The translations under genes were made by a program, and so were the position numbers. The notes under the pieces were generated by a model that searched no databases, was not told the origin of the DNA, and saw nothing but the letters and a program-made list of their open reading frames with translations. A stretch of 64,000 nt of DNA from Rhizobiales bacterium 65-79. GTDB lineage: Bacteria; Pseudomonadota; Alphaproteobacteria; Rhizobiales; Rhizobiaceae. Of this stretch, positions 17,350 through 25,009 are shown piece by piece. How positions within the stretch are numbered: position 1 is the stretch's first letter; each line of letters opens with the position of its first letter. Location: the NCBI GenBank assembly GCA_001896885.1, contig MKRJ01000040.1, forward strand, positions 1-64,000, read 5' to 3'.

Positions 17350-17781
17350 ATGCCTACCGCGATTGAGACCATCCGCGACGATTTCGCCTTCCTCGACGAC
17401 TGGGAAGACCGCTACCGCTATATCATCGAACTCGGCAACGAATTGCCGCCCTTCCCGGAAGAGGCGCGCGACGCGCAGCACAAGGTGCAGGGCTGCGTCA
17501 GCCAGGTCTGGCTGCTGACCCACCGGACGGACGAGCGCGACCCGGTCCTGAATTTCGAGGGGGATTCCGACGCCCATATCGTGCGCGGTCTGGTGGCGAT
17601 CATGCTGGCGCTGTTCTCCGGCAGGCGCGCCAGCGAGATCGTGAAGATCGACGCGGAGGGCCTCATGAGCGAGCTCGGCCTCGACGAGCACCTCACCCCG
17701 CAGCGCGCCAACGGGCTGCGCTCGATGGTGAAGCGCATCAAGCGCGATGCCGAAGAATCGCTGGCGATGGAACGGTCCTGA
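17350..17781 (+). CDS. sufE: SufE cysteine-desulfurase activator
   Basis: SufE accepts persulfide sulfur from the cysteine desulfurase SufS and passes it to the SufBCD scaffold for Fe-S cluster assembly. 143 residues; the conserved motif KVQGCVSQVWL carries the sulfur-accepting Cys49. The C-terminal part (LGLDEHLTPQRANGLRSMV) is standard. Encoded alone, away from a suf operon, as is common in rhizobia. It converges with the DUF6456 gene. Confidence 0.93.
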   Translation: MPTAIETIRDDFAFLDDWEDRYRYIIELGNELPPFPEEARDAQHKVQGCVSQVWLLTHRTDERDPVLNFEGDSDAHIVRGLVAIMLALFSGRRASEIVKIDAEGLMSELGLDEHLTPQRANGLRSMVKRIKRDAEESLAMERS

Positions 17782-17802
17782 CCGGACTCAAACCGGTTCC
17801 GG

Positions 17803-18624
17803 TCAGACACTGCCGAGCCGAGGGCGATAGTCTTCCGTTCCCCAATGCAGGATGCGGTGCGTACGGTTCGGGGGCGGCGGCTCGTAGTGGCGGCTGAGCG
17901 CGGCCAGCGCCGATTTAAGCATGATCTTGGCCGAACGGACCGGCCATCCCCTCTCCATCTCGACCGTCTCCAACCCCTTGAGAAAGCAGCATACGTCGAC
18001 GAGGACGCCGGAAAGCTCCGGGCCGACCGCATCGATGGCGCGCTCGACCCGCTGCCTCGCGGCGAGCGCCGCGTCGGTCAGTTCGGCGATGCCGCCGGCG
18101 CCGCCGTCGCGCCGGCCCGAGGCGATGGCCGCCTGCCAATTGGCGCCGAGCCTCGGCATGATACGCGCCCGCGTATAGTCGGCCCGCAGCCTTTCGCCCG
18201 AGCGCCATTCGGCTTCGGCGAGGAAGGGCGCGCCGTCCCTCGCCCGGCGACGGGCAAGCTGGGCGAGCGGCGATTCCGACATGTTGACGTCGGCCACGAT
18301 CCAGCCGTCCGGCGTGTCGAACCGCCGCGGGGCGATTTCGGCATGCTGCTCCCTGTAGGGATCGTCCCCGGCATTGGCGCGCTTCAGCGCGGCGGCTCCG
18401 GCGGCCGAAAGGCGCAAGGCGGTGCCCGCGCGAACAAGCAGGCCGGCGTTTGCCAGGATATGCAATGCGCCGCGGTCGGCCGCGATGCAGACGCCGTCGT
18501 CGCGTTCAAGGAGCATGGCGCCCTCGCCCGCCGCCGGCTTCGCCTTGACCGTTCCGGCGGCAAGGAACTTCAATATCCTCAGCTGCGCCTTCCCCATCCC
18601 GCCTGGTTCTCCAGGGCCCGCCAT
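17803..18624 (-). CDS. DUF6456 domain-containing protein
   Basis: A 273-residue protein. The N-terminal half resembles a winged-helix-like region (QLRILKFLAAGTVKAKP, LHILANAGLLVRAGTALRLS). The C-terminal half is the conserved DUF6456 core: GERLRADYTRARIMPRLGAN, then ELTDAALAARQRVERAIDAV, then DVCCFLKGLETVEMERGWP. The last element looks like a helical DNA-binding or antiterminator-like segment (inference). Its ATG overlaps the stop of the DnaA-IV-like gene (TGATG), so the pair is translationally coupled and probably functions together. Role unknown; regulation of replication or transcription is plausible. Confidence 0.75.
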   Translation of the reverse strand: MAGPGEPGGMGKAQLRILKFLAAGTVKAKPAAGEGAMLLERDDGVCIAADRGALHILANAGLLVRAGTALRLSAAGAAALKRANAGDDPYREQHAEIAPRRFDTPDGWIVADVNMSESPLAQLARRRARDGAPFLAEAEWRSGERLRADYTRARIMPRLGANWQAAIASGRRDGGAGGIAELTDAALAARQRVERAIDAVGPELSGVLVDVCCFLKGLETVEMERGWPVRSAKIMLKSALAALSRHYEPPPPNRTHRILHWGTEDYRPRLGSV

Positions 18625-19055
18625 CAGATCGTGCCCCGCTCTCGGAAGGCCGCTCCCGTCACGCGTTCCATGGTCGCCACGATGCGATCGAAATCGGCGT
18701 CGTCGCGCATGTCCTCGACGAGATGGCAGGCATAGAGGACCGTGGTCCGGTCGCGCCCGAAGCCGCGCCCCACGTCGCTCATGGTGAGCCGCAGCACGAC
18801 ATGGCCGACATACATCGCGATCTGGCGCACGCGCGTCACATCCAGCGTGGATCGCCCCGGCCGCCGCAGTTCCCTGCCGCTGACGTTGAAAAGCGCCGCG
18901 GCGATGTCGATCAGGCAATCGCACCATTCGACCGCGCGGTCGTGCGAAACGCCGCGCGGCGTACGTCCGCCGGCTACCGCCAGCGGGAAATTCGGGGCAG
19001 GCGCGCGCTCTGCCTTGCAGGCCGTCCCGGACCGGATTGCTGTAGCTCGTTGCAC
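18624..19055 (-). CDS. Stand-alone DnaA domain IV-like DNA-binding protein
   Basis: A 143-residue protein that has only the C-terminal DNA-binding domain of the initiator DnaA. Residues about 72-115 read as a domain IV helix-turn-helix: RVRQIAMYVGHVVLRLTMSD, then the DnaA-signature-like GRGFGRDRTTVLYACHLVED. In true DnaA the signature is G-x-RDHTTV; here His is replaced by Arg. There is no AAA+ domain, so it cannot initiate replication itself; binding to DnaA-box-like sites is inferred. GTG start at 19055, with an AGGGGG Shine-Dalgarno-like stretch inside the upstream dyad. Coupled to the DUF6456 gene. Confidence 0.82.
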   Translation of the reverse strand: MQRATAIRSGTACKAERAPAPNFPLAVAGGRTPRGVSHDRAVEWCDCLIDIAAALFNVSGRELRRPGRSTLDVTRVRQIAMYVGHVVLRLTMSDVGRGFGRDRTTVLYACHLVEDMRDDADFDRIVATMERVTGAAFRERGTI

Positions 19056-19056
19056 T

Positions 19057-19088
19057 GAACATACCCCCTAGAATTTAGGAATATGTTC
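19057..19088. promoter_or_regulatory. 32-bp dyad abutting the DnaA-IV gene start
   Basis: GAACATA (19057-19063) and TATGTTC (19082-19088) are perfect inverted arms; the interior CCTAGAATTTAGG is a near-palindrome, extending the symmetry. The dyad begins two bases upstream of the GTG start codon and covers the probable ribosome-binding site of the leftward gene. It could be an autoregulatory operator or an RNA structure controlling translation. Confidence 0.45.
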
Positions 19089-19113
19089 TTATACCGGAAA
19101 GCGGCCACAGCGT

Positions 19114-19128
19114 GAACAAAATACGAAC
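19114..19128. promoter_or_regulatory. Candidate LexA SOS box GAAC-N7-GAAC
   Basis: GAAC, seven bases (AAAATAC), GAAC. This is the complement of GTTC-N7-GTTC, the known LexA operator of alphaproteobacteria. It lies between divergent genes, 59 bases from the GTG of the DnaA-IV-like gene and about 140 bases before the gene at 19269. The motif fixes only eight bases, so chance occurrence somewhere in 64 kb is expected; its intergenic position is what makes it notable. Confidence 0.4.
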
Positions 19129-19268
19129 GCCGAAAGACGCTGGAATCGGCTATACGGCTGTTTTACCTGGGTTTATTTCCCGTCTTCTCCCACCACACGC
19201 CCGAATTTTCTCCCCGCTTTCCCCAGCCGCACGACAATCGGCGCCGGACAATGACGCGAGGAATCCGC

Positions 19269-19544
19269 ATGCACCGGCTGACAGAGGAAATCGAAGAATA
19301 CCGGCAGGAGAAGGAGGAGATATCGGCGCAAGCCAGGGAGCGCGCGACACTCTTCCTGACCTGCGGGGTCGATCTTTCGGAAGCGCTCTCGGCGTCCGCC
19401 GAGGAACGCGACCGCATCATGGCCCGGCTCCGGCGGCTGATCGAGCGGGAGCGCATCAAGGGCGTCCGGCGTCACTGGAGCTACGACCTGAACAGGCACA
19501 TCGCCATGAAGCAGGCGCTCAATCGCCTGAGCCGGCAGGACTAG
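19269..19544 (+). CDS. Conserved small helical hypothetical protein
   Basis: A 91-residue, highly charged, helical protein (MHRLTEEIEEYRQEKEEISA, RDRIMARLRRLIERERIKG) with no membrane segment. A GAGGA ribosome site seven bases before the ATG at 19269 makes this start better than the ATG at 19251. The charged heptad-like pattern suggests a coiled coil or small DNA-associated factor. I do not recognise a named family. Confidence 0.7.
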   Translation: MHRLTEEIEEYRQEKEEISAQARERATLFLTCGVDLSEALSASAEERDRIMARLRRLIERERIKGVRRHWSYDLNRHIAMKQALNRLSRQD

Positions 19545-19663
19545 ACCTTTAAGCGCCGGTTGGAAGGCTCCATGGGACCGGCGAGAAACCGCCCACCGGC
19601 CGCGCCAGAAAAGCAAAACGGCGCCGCCGGCGCCGTCAGCAACACGATTGCGGAAAGGTCTTT

Positions 19664-20089
19664 TTACCGGCCCTTGGCCTTGCGCCCGAGCCCCATCTTC
19701 TTCGCGAGCTGCGAACGCGCCGCGGCGTAGTTCGGGGCGACCATGGGATAGCTGGAATCGAGATTCCATTTCTCGCGATACTGGTCGGGGGACAAATTGT
19801 AGTGGGTCATCAGGTGCCGCTTCAGCGACTTGAACTTCTTTCCGTCCTCGAGGCAGACGATATAGTCGTCATGCACCGACCGCTTCGGATTGACCGCAGG
19901 CTTCTGCTTGTCGACGGTAACCTGCTCGCTCGTGCTGCCGACGCGGCCCAGCGCCGCATGGATATCGGCGATCAGATTCGGCAGCTCCGAAACCGGCACC
20001 GGGTTGTTGCTCACATAAGCCGCGACGACATCGGCCGTGAGCTCGATGAGCATGTCGGCGCTTTTGGCAGGTGATTCACTCATTTCCAT
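19664..20089 (-). CDS. mucR: MucR/Ros family transcriptional regulator
   Basis: Global regulator of the Ros/MucR family, which controls exopolysaccharide, motility and cell-cycle genes in rhizobia and Brucella by binding AT-rich DNA. 141 residues. N-terminal oligomerisation region ([20 protein letters not shown]), then the single zinc-finger-like domain [20 protein letters not shown] with Cys79, Asp82, His92 and His96. The second Cys of Ros is replaced by Asp, as in many MucR proteins. Two ATGs (20089 and 20083) follow a GGGG ribosome-site-like stretch. MucR proteins usually repress their own gene, consistent with the AT-rich upstream region. Confidence 0.92.
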   Translation of the reverse strand: MEMSESPAKSADMLIELTADVVAAYVSNNPVPVSELPNLIADIHAALGRVGSTSEQVTVDKQKPAVNPKRSVHDDYIVCLEDGKKFKSLKRHLMTHYNLSPDQYREKWNLDSSYPMVAPNYAAARSQLAKKMGLGRKAKGR

Positions 20090-20615
20090 TCTCTGGCCCC
20101 TTGATAAGACATCTACTCTTCCGTTCCGCTTCGCGCTTGTGCGGAATTCTGGCACACGAAATCAAGAAAGCGGGTACTTACGCGATTCGCATTGACCGGC
20201 ACCTAATTGGCGCTTTGAATAGTACAAGTCAATTCACCAATTCTATTTTTCTGCCTAAGTACGCGCAATTTATCCTGTATTCACACAAAATAACTGAAAC
20301 CTTCGCAACTTTAACGCGTCCCACAAGATTGTGGCGATACGCGGGCAACCGGATTCTGAAGCGACTTCCTCGACGATTCACCTTGCCTTATCGCTCATGG
20401 CGGATCGGTTTCGCCGCGTTGCTGCAGGCGATACGACCTTCCACGGACCTTTTGAGGACCGCACGGGGCGGCCGGGCCGCAGCATGCCGCCTACACTTTT
20501 CGGACGTCGCGTTATATCCAACGCAGCGGAGAGGCCGTACCGGGATTCCCTCGGGCCGGGCTCCAAATCGCAGTTGCGAACCGCTTTTCTTCGTGGATAT
20601 CCCTTCAGAGGCCTC
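20090..20615. promoter_or_regulatory. AT-rich regulatory region between mucR and ptrB
   Basis: About 525 bases with no credible gene. Roughly 20,190-20,330 is far more AT-rich than the rest of the window. On the minus strand TTGCGC (20263-20268) and TAGAAT (20240-20245) are 17 bases apart, a plausible promoter for mucR. AT-rich tracts with T-A steps are the known target type of MucR, so autoregulation here is likely (inference). The ptrB side (20,340-20,615) holds only unremarkable sequence. Confidence 0.5.
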
Positions 20616-22757
20616 ATGACCGTCAAGTTCCAAGACATACCGGCGCCCCGCGCCGAAGCCCGGCCCGTGAGCGACCACTGGCATGAAATAAGCCGCGTCG
20701 ATGAATACGCCTGGCTGCGTGCGGAAAACTGGCGGGAAGTGTTCAAGGATCCTTCGCTGCTCGACCCGGCGATCCGCTCCCACCTGGAAGCGGAGAATAT
20801 CTATCAGGCAGCGCTGATGGCCGACACGGAAGGCTTGCAGAAGAAGCTGTTCCGCGAAATGCGCGGCCGCATAAAGGAGGACGATTCCTCCGTGCCGATG
20901 AAGGACGGCCCCTTCGCCTACGGCACGTCGTTCACGGCCGGCGGCGAACAGCCGCGCTTCTTCCGCACGCCGCGCGGCGGCGGAGAGGAAAGGATCCTCC
21001 TCGACGGCGACGGGGAAGCCGAGGGCAAGACCTATTTCCGCCTCGGCGGAGCCGATCATTCACCGGACCACAAGCTGTTGCTGTGGGGCTTCGACGACAG
21101 GGGTTCGGAATTCTACAACTTGCATGTCCGCGACATCGAGAGTGGCGCCGACCTTGCCGACAGCGTTGCCGATACCGGCGGGTCCGGCGCCTGGGACGCC
21201 ACGAATGCCGGCTTTTTCTACACGCGTCTCGACCCGAACCACAGGCCGTCCAGGATTTACTACCACACGCTTGGGGGAAAGCGGGACCGGCTGATCTACG
21301 AGGAAAAGGATCCTGGTTTCTTCATCGATGTCGGCGGGACGCTGACCAACCGATGGATATTCATCGCCATCCACGACCACGAGACGTCGGAATACCGCAT
21401 CCTTCCGGCCGACGAGCCCCGCGCCAGGCCGCGCCTCGTGGCGGTGCGCGAGACGGGGCTGCAATACGATCTGGAGGACGGCGGCGAGGTCTTCTTCATC
21501 CTCACCAATGCCGACGGCGCCAAGGACTTCAAGATCATGACCGCGCCGGCCGACGATCCGGGCCCGGCGAACTGGCGCGAATTCATTCCGCACGAGGCCG
21601 GCCGGCTGATCCTCTCCGTCATGGCCTTCGAGAATTTCCTCGTTCGGCTCGAGCGGAAGGAGGGATTGCCGCGCATCGTCATCCGCGACCGCGCCTCGGG
21701 CGAGGAGCACATGATCGCCTTCGAGGAGGAGGCCTATTCGCTCGGGCTCTCCGGCGCCTATGAATACGACACGGATACGATCCGGTTTTCCTATTCCTCG
21801 ATGACCACGCCCTCGCAGGTCTACGACTACGACATGCGCACGCGCCAGCGCACGCTCCTGAAGACGCAGGAGGTGCCCTCCGGCCACGATGCCGGGCAAT
21901 ATGTGACGCGGCGGCTCATGGCGCCGTCGCATGACGGCCAGCTGGTGCCGATCTCGCTGCTCCACCACAAGGACACGCCGCTCGACGGCAGCGCGCCATG
22001 CCTGCTCTACGGCTATGGCGCCTACGGCATCACCATTCCCGCCGCCTTCAACACCAATTGCCTGTCGCTGGTGGATCGCGGCTTCGTCTATGCCATCGCG
22101 CATGTGCGCGGCGGCAAGGACAAGGGCTTCTCCTGGTATGAGGACGGCAAGAAGGCGAAGAAGCACAACACGTTCGACGATTTCGTCCATGCGGCGCTCT
22201 ATCTCGTCGCGGAGCGCTACACCAACCACGACCGCATTATCGCGCAGGGCGGATCGGCCGGCGGCCTCCTGATCGGAGCCGTCGCCAACCTGGCGCCGCA
22301 TGCCTTCGGCGGCTTCATCGCGGAGGTTCCTTTCGTCGACGTGCTGACGACGATGCTGGACGACAGCCTGCCGCTGACCCCGCCCGAATGGCCGGAATGG
22401 GGCAACCCTCGCGAGTCGCGGGCGGACTATCTCACGATCGCCTCCTATTCCCCCTACGATAATGTCGGTGCCAGGGACTATCCGCCGATCCTGGCCGTGT
22501 CGGGACTGACGGATCCGCGCGTCACCTACTGGGAGCCGGCAAAGTGGGTCGCCCGGCTGCGCGCGAGGAAGACCGGGCGAAACCCCGTGCTCTTCAGGAT
22601 CAACATGGATGCGGGCCATGGCGGCGCGTCCGGCCGCTTCTCGCGCCTGGAGGAGATCGCCTTCGTCTATGCCTTCGCGCTCAAGGTCGCCGACCGGATG
22701 GGCGGAAGCGACGACGCTTCCGTCAGCTCGCCGGAAAACCCGCCGCTCGGGTTGTAG
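20616..22757 (+). CDS. ptrB: Oligopeptidase B (prolyl oligopeptidase family, S9A)
   Basis: Serine oligopeptidase cleaving short peptides after basic residues. 713 residues: N-terminal beta-propeller, then an alpha/beta-hydrolase domain. The catalytic triad is visible as Ser547 in QGGSAGG, Asp633 in LTDPRVTYWEP and His668 in DAGHGGASGR; the spacing of 86 and 35 residues matches E. coli OpdB. GYGAYGITIPAAFN is the usual motif before the active site. ATG at 20616 follows a CAGAGG-like site; a frame open from 20331 adds 95 residues that do not look like protein and was not used. No signal peptide, so cytoplasmic. Confidence 0.93.
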   Translation: MTVKFQDIPAPRAEARPVSDHWHEISRVDEYAWLRAENWREVFKDPSLLDPAIRSHLEAENIYQAALMADTEGLQKKLFREMRGRIKEDDSSVPMKDGPFAYGTSFTAGGEQPRFFRTPRGGGEERILLDGDGEAEGKTYFRLGGADHSPDHKLLLWGFDDRGSEFYNLHVRDIESGADLADSVADTGGSGAWDATNAGFFYTRLDPNHRPSRIYYHTLGGKRDRLIYEEKDPGFFIDVGGTLTNRWIFIAIHDHETSEYRILPADEPRARPRLVAVRETGLQYDLEDGGEVFFILTNADGAKDFKIMTAPADDPGPANWREFIPHEAGRLILSVMAFENFLVRLERKEGLPRIVIRDRASGEEHMIAFEEEAYSLGLSGAYEYDTDTIRFSYSSMTTPSQVYDYDMRTRQRTLLKTQEVPSGHDAGQYVTRRLMAPSHDGQLVPISLLHHKDTPLDGSAPCLLYGYGAYGITIPAAFNTNCLSLVDRGFVYAIAHVRGGKDKGFSWYEDGKKAKKHNTFDDFVHAALYLVAERYTNHDRIIAQGGSAGGLLIGAVANLAPHAFGGFIAEVPFVDVLTTMLDDSLPLTPPEWPEWGNPRESRADYLTIASYSPYDNVGARDYPPILAVSGLTDPRVTYWEPAKWVARLRARKTGRNPVLFRINMDAGHGGASGRFSRLEEIAFVYAFALKVADRMGGSDDASVSSPENPPLGL

Positions 22758-22760
22758 GGG

Positions 22761-23693
22761 CTATTTCTTCTCCGGAGGATAGCCGTTCGGGTGCGGCGGT
22801 ATGGCCTTGAGATAGGCGGCGATCGCCTCCCGGTCGGCGGCCGGCAGGTGGGCGATGTCCTCCTGGACGGCGACCATGGCGCCGCCGACGGAATCGAAAT
22901 CGGGCGTGAAGCCGCTTTCGAGGAAATAGGCGATGTCCTTTTCGGACCAGTCGCCGATGCCGCCCTTGCCGGGCGTTATGTTCGGGACGTGCCCTTTGCC
23001 CTCGACGGCGACCGCCCCGGACAGCCACAGGGCGTCCTCCGTCCCGCCGAGGAAGGAGCGCGGCGTGTGGCATTCGCCGCAATGGCCCGGCCCTTCGACG
23101 AGGTACTGCCCGTCCTTCACCTTCTGCGGCGCATCGGCCGGCAGGCTGACAACGGGCTTGTCCGACAGGTAGAGAAGCTTCCACAGCCCGATGCCGCGAC
23201 GGAGGGAGAACGGGAACGATACCCGGGAGGGCTGCGCGCGACCGGAAACCGGCGGCAGCGTCTTCATATATGCAAAGAGGTCGGCGATGTCGCCGGGCTT
23301 CATCCGGGCATAGGACGGATAGGGAAAGGCCGGATAATAGTGCCGGCCCTCCGGGGAGACACCACGCTTCAGCGCATTGGCGAAATCCTGGAGCGTCCAG
23401 GCACCGATCCCGTCGGTCTTGTCGGGGGATATGTTCGGCGGCACGAAGGTGCCGAAGGGCGTCTTCAGCTCCAGGCCGCCCGACAGTTCCAGCCGGGCGT
23501 CGCCCTTGGCGCCGGGCCGGCCGTGACAGGCGACGCAGCCGCCGGCCCAGAAAATCCGCTCGCCCCTCGCCGCGTCGCCCGGATGGAGCGCGGCAAACGT
23601 CGCCGCATCGAGCGGGCGCGGCATGGTGAGCAACCAGAAGGCAAGCCCGGCGGCGAGGACGAGAACGACGACCGCGACGACGAGCCTGCGCAT
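22761..23693 (-). CDS. Membrane-anchored diheme cytochrome c
   Basis: A 310-residue cytochrome with an N-terminal signal anchor (VVAVVVLVLAAGLAFWLL) and two heme c sites, CVACH (53-57) and CGECH (204-208). The two domains have the spacing of diheme cytochromes that act as electron-accepting subunits of membrane-bound dehydrogenases or sulfite/thiosulfate systems. No dehydrogenase gene is adjacent, so the donor is unknown. It lies 8 bases downstream of the monoheme cytochrome gene on the same strand and is probably co-transcribed with it. Confidence 0.88.
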   Translation of the reverse strand: MRRLVVAVVVLVLAAGLAFWLLTMPRPLDAATFAALHPGDAARGERIFWAGGCVACHGRPGAKGDARLELSGGLELKTPFGTFVPPNISPDKTDGIGAWTLQDFANALKRGVSPEGRHYYPAFPYPSYARMKPGDIADLFAYMKTLPPVSGRAQPSRVSFPFSLRRGIGLWKLLYLSDKPVVSLPADAPQKVKDGQYLVEGPGHCGECHTPRSFLGGTEDALWLSGAVAVEGKGHVPNITPGKGGIGDWSEKDIAYFLESGFTPDFDSVGGAMVAVQEDIAHLPAADREAIAAYLKAIPPHPNGYPPEKK

Positions 23694-23701
23694 CGCCAGG
23701 G

Positions 23702-24145
23702 CTATTTCAGCCGATAATTCTGGTGACAGTCCTTGCAATCATCGAAGATCGGAGTGACGGCCGCCTTGAAAGCCGCGAGATCGGCCGGCCCATTCTTGCC
23801 GGCGGCCTGCGCAGCGGCATCGGCGTGCTCCTGGAATTCGGCAAGTTCCTTCTGGAAGCCGGCCGCATCCTCCCAGATTTTCGGAGAGGCCTTGGTATTT
23901 CCCTTGTCCGAGCCCGCCGGGAAAAAGGCGCCGTAGGAATGGGAGACCGCCCGCAACGTCATGATGGCTGCCTTCGCGACCGTCGGATTGTAGTCCATAT
24001 CGCCCTTGAGGAGCGCGGCGGAGACGGCGGCGGCGGCGCCGTTCGCATCCATCAGCGTCTTTCTCGTTGCGATCGGATCGTCCGCGGCGGCGGCCGCGGC
24101 CACCGACAGCATGAGCACGGAAAAGGCGATTGCGGATCTTTTCAT
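23702..24145 (-). CDS. Cytochrome c' (c-556-type) periplasmic protein
   Basis: A 147-residue secreted cytochrome. Signal peptide KRSAIAFSVLMLSVAAAAAA, then a four-helix bundle ending in the C-terminal heme site CKDCH, the hallmark of cytochrome c'/c-556. These proteins bind NO or carry electrons in the periplasm. The ATG at 24145 is chosen because it begins the signal peptide; upstream residues are not protein-like. First gene of a probable two-gene unit with the diheme cytochrome. Confidence 0.9.
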   Translation of the reverse strand: MKRSAIAFSVLMLSVAAAAAADDPIATRKTLMDANGAAAAVSAALLKGDMDYNPTVAKAAIMTLRAVSHSYGAFFPAGSDKGNTKASPKIWEDAAGFQKELAEFQEHADAAAQAAGKNGPADLAAFKAAVTPIFDDCKDCHQNYRLK

Positions 24146-24276
24146 TCCTCTCCTCCAAGGCTTCACGGGCAAAGCGCCCCAACCAACCAACGCGAACAAT
24201 GATGGCGCAATTCCGTTGAAGCTTCTCACGCTTGCGTGAAGAACGCCCGTTCGGCGGTGACGGTCCGTCAACGAAA

Positions 24277-24302
24277 AAGACCCCGGATTGCTCCGGGGTC
24301 TT
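24277..24302 (-). terminator. Rho-independent terminator of sodB
   Basis: Read on the minus strand, an 11-base stem (AAGACCCCGGA with TCCGGGGTCTT) closes a 4-base loop and is followed by five T residues. It sits 10 bases past the sodB stop codon, in the right orientation. This is the clearest intrinsic terminator in the window. Confidence 0.85.
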
Positions 24303-24311
24303 CGGGAAGGA

Positions 24312-24911
24312 TCAGGAAGCCTTCTCGTAAAGCTCCAGCACGTAGTCCCAGTTGATCAGGTTGTCGACGAAGGCCTCGAGATATTTCGGGCGGGCATTGC
24401 GGTAGTCGATGTAGTAGGAATGTTCCCAGACATCGACGCCGAGGATCGGCTTGCCTCCGTGGACGAGCGGGTTCTCCCCATTCGGCGTCTTGGAAATCTC
24501 GAGCTTGCCGTTCTTCAACGACAGCCAGGCCCAGCCGGAGCCGAACTGCGTCGCGCCGGCATTCATGAAATCCGCCTTGAACTTGTCGTAGCCGCCGAGA
24601 TCGCTGTCGATCGCCTTCTGCAGCTTGGCCGGCAGCTTCTTGCCGCCGCCGCCCTTCTTCATCCACGGCCAGAAATGGGTGTGGTTGTAGTGCTGCGCGG
24701 CATTGTTGAAGAGACCGGGATTCTTGCCGAAGGACTGCTTCACCACCTCTTCCAGCGACAGCTTGTCCATTCCCGCTTCGGCGGCCAGCTTGTTGCCGTT
24801 GTCGACATAGGCCTTGTGGTGCTTGTCGTGGTGGTATTCCAGCGTCTCCTTGGACATGTAGGGCTGAAGCGCCTCATAATCGTAAGGCAGCGGCGGCAGT
24901 TCAAAGGCCAT
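24312..24911 (-). CDS. sodB: Superoxide dismutase (Fe/Mn type)
   Basis: Dismutates superoxide to H2O2 and O2. 199 residues. Metal ligands are visible: His27 in EYHHDKHH, a His in AAQHYNHTHFW, Asp160 and His164 in DVWEHSYYIDY. Gly/Gln pattern (GATQFGSGW, about 119-127) fits the iron or cambialistic group of rhizobial SODs; metal preference cannot be fixed by eye. A possible promoter lies upstream (see 24948-24975) and a strong terminator follows. Confidence 0.95.
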   Translation of the reverse strand: MAFELPPLPYDYEALQPYMSKETLEYHHDKHHKAYVDNGNKLAAEAGMDKLSLEEVVKQSFGKNPGLFNNAAQHYNHTHFWPWMKKGGGGKKLPAKLQKAIDSDLGGYDKFKADFMNAGATQFGSGWAWLSLKNGKLEISKTPNGENPLVHGGKPILGVDVWEHSYYIDYRNARPKYLEAFVDNLINWDYVLELYEKAS

Positions 24912-24947
24912 GGTCGGTCTCCCTCATTCGTGATGCGAGTTACAGTC

Positions 24948-24975
24948 AAGATAGGTTCGCACGGGTCCCGGGCAA
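24948..24975 (-). promoter_or_regulatory. Possible sigma-70 promoter of sodB
   Basis: On the minus strand TTGCCC (24975-24970) and TATCTT (24953-24948) are 16 bases apart, with the -10 element about 37 bases before the sodB ATG. It partly overlaps an 8-bp hairpin (TCCCGGGC, AA, GCCCGGGA at 24966-24983) that lies just past the ilvE-like gene. Only a motif match. Confidence 0.35.
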
Positions 24976-25009
24976 GCCCGGGAAGCGGCACGCGACCCTA
25001 TTTAGCGGG

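Noticed and set aside
24966-24983. 8-bp hairpin downstream of ilvE as a terminator
   Set aside because: There is no U-tract, and it overlaps the possible sodB promoter; left uncalled as a terminator.
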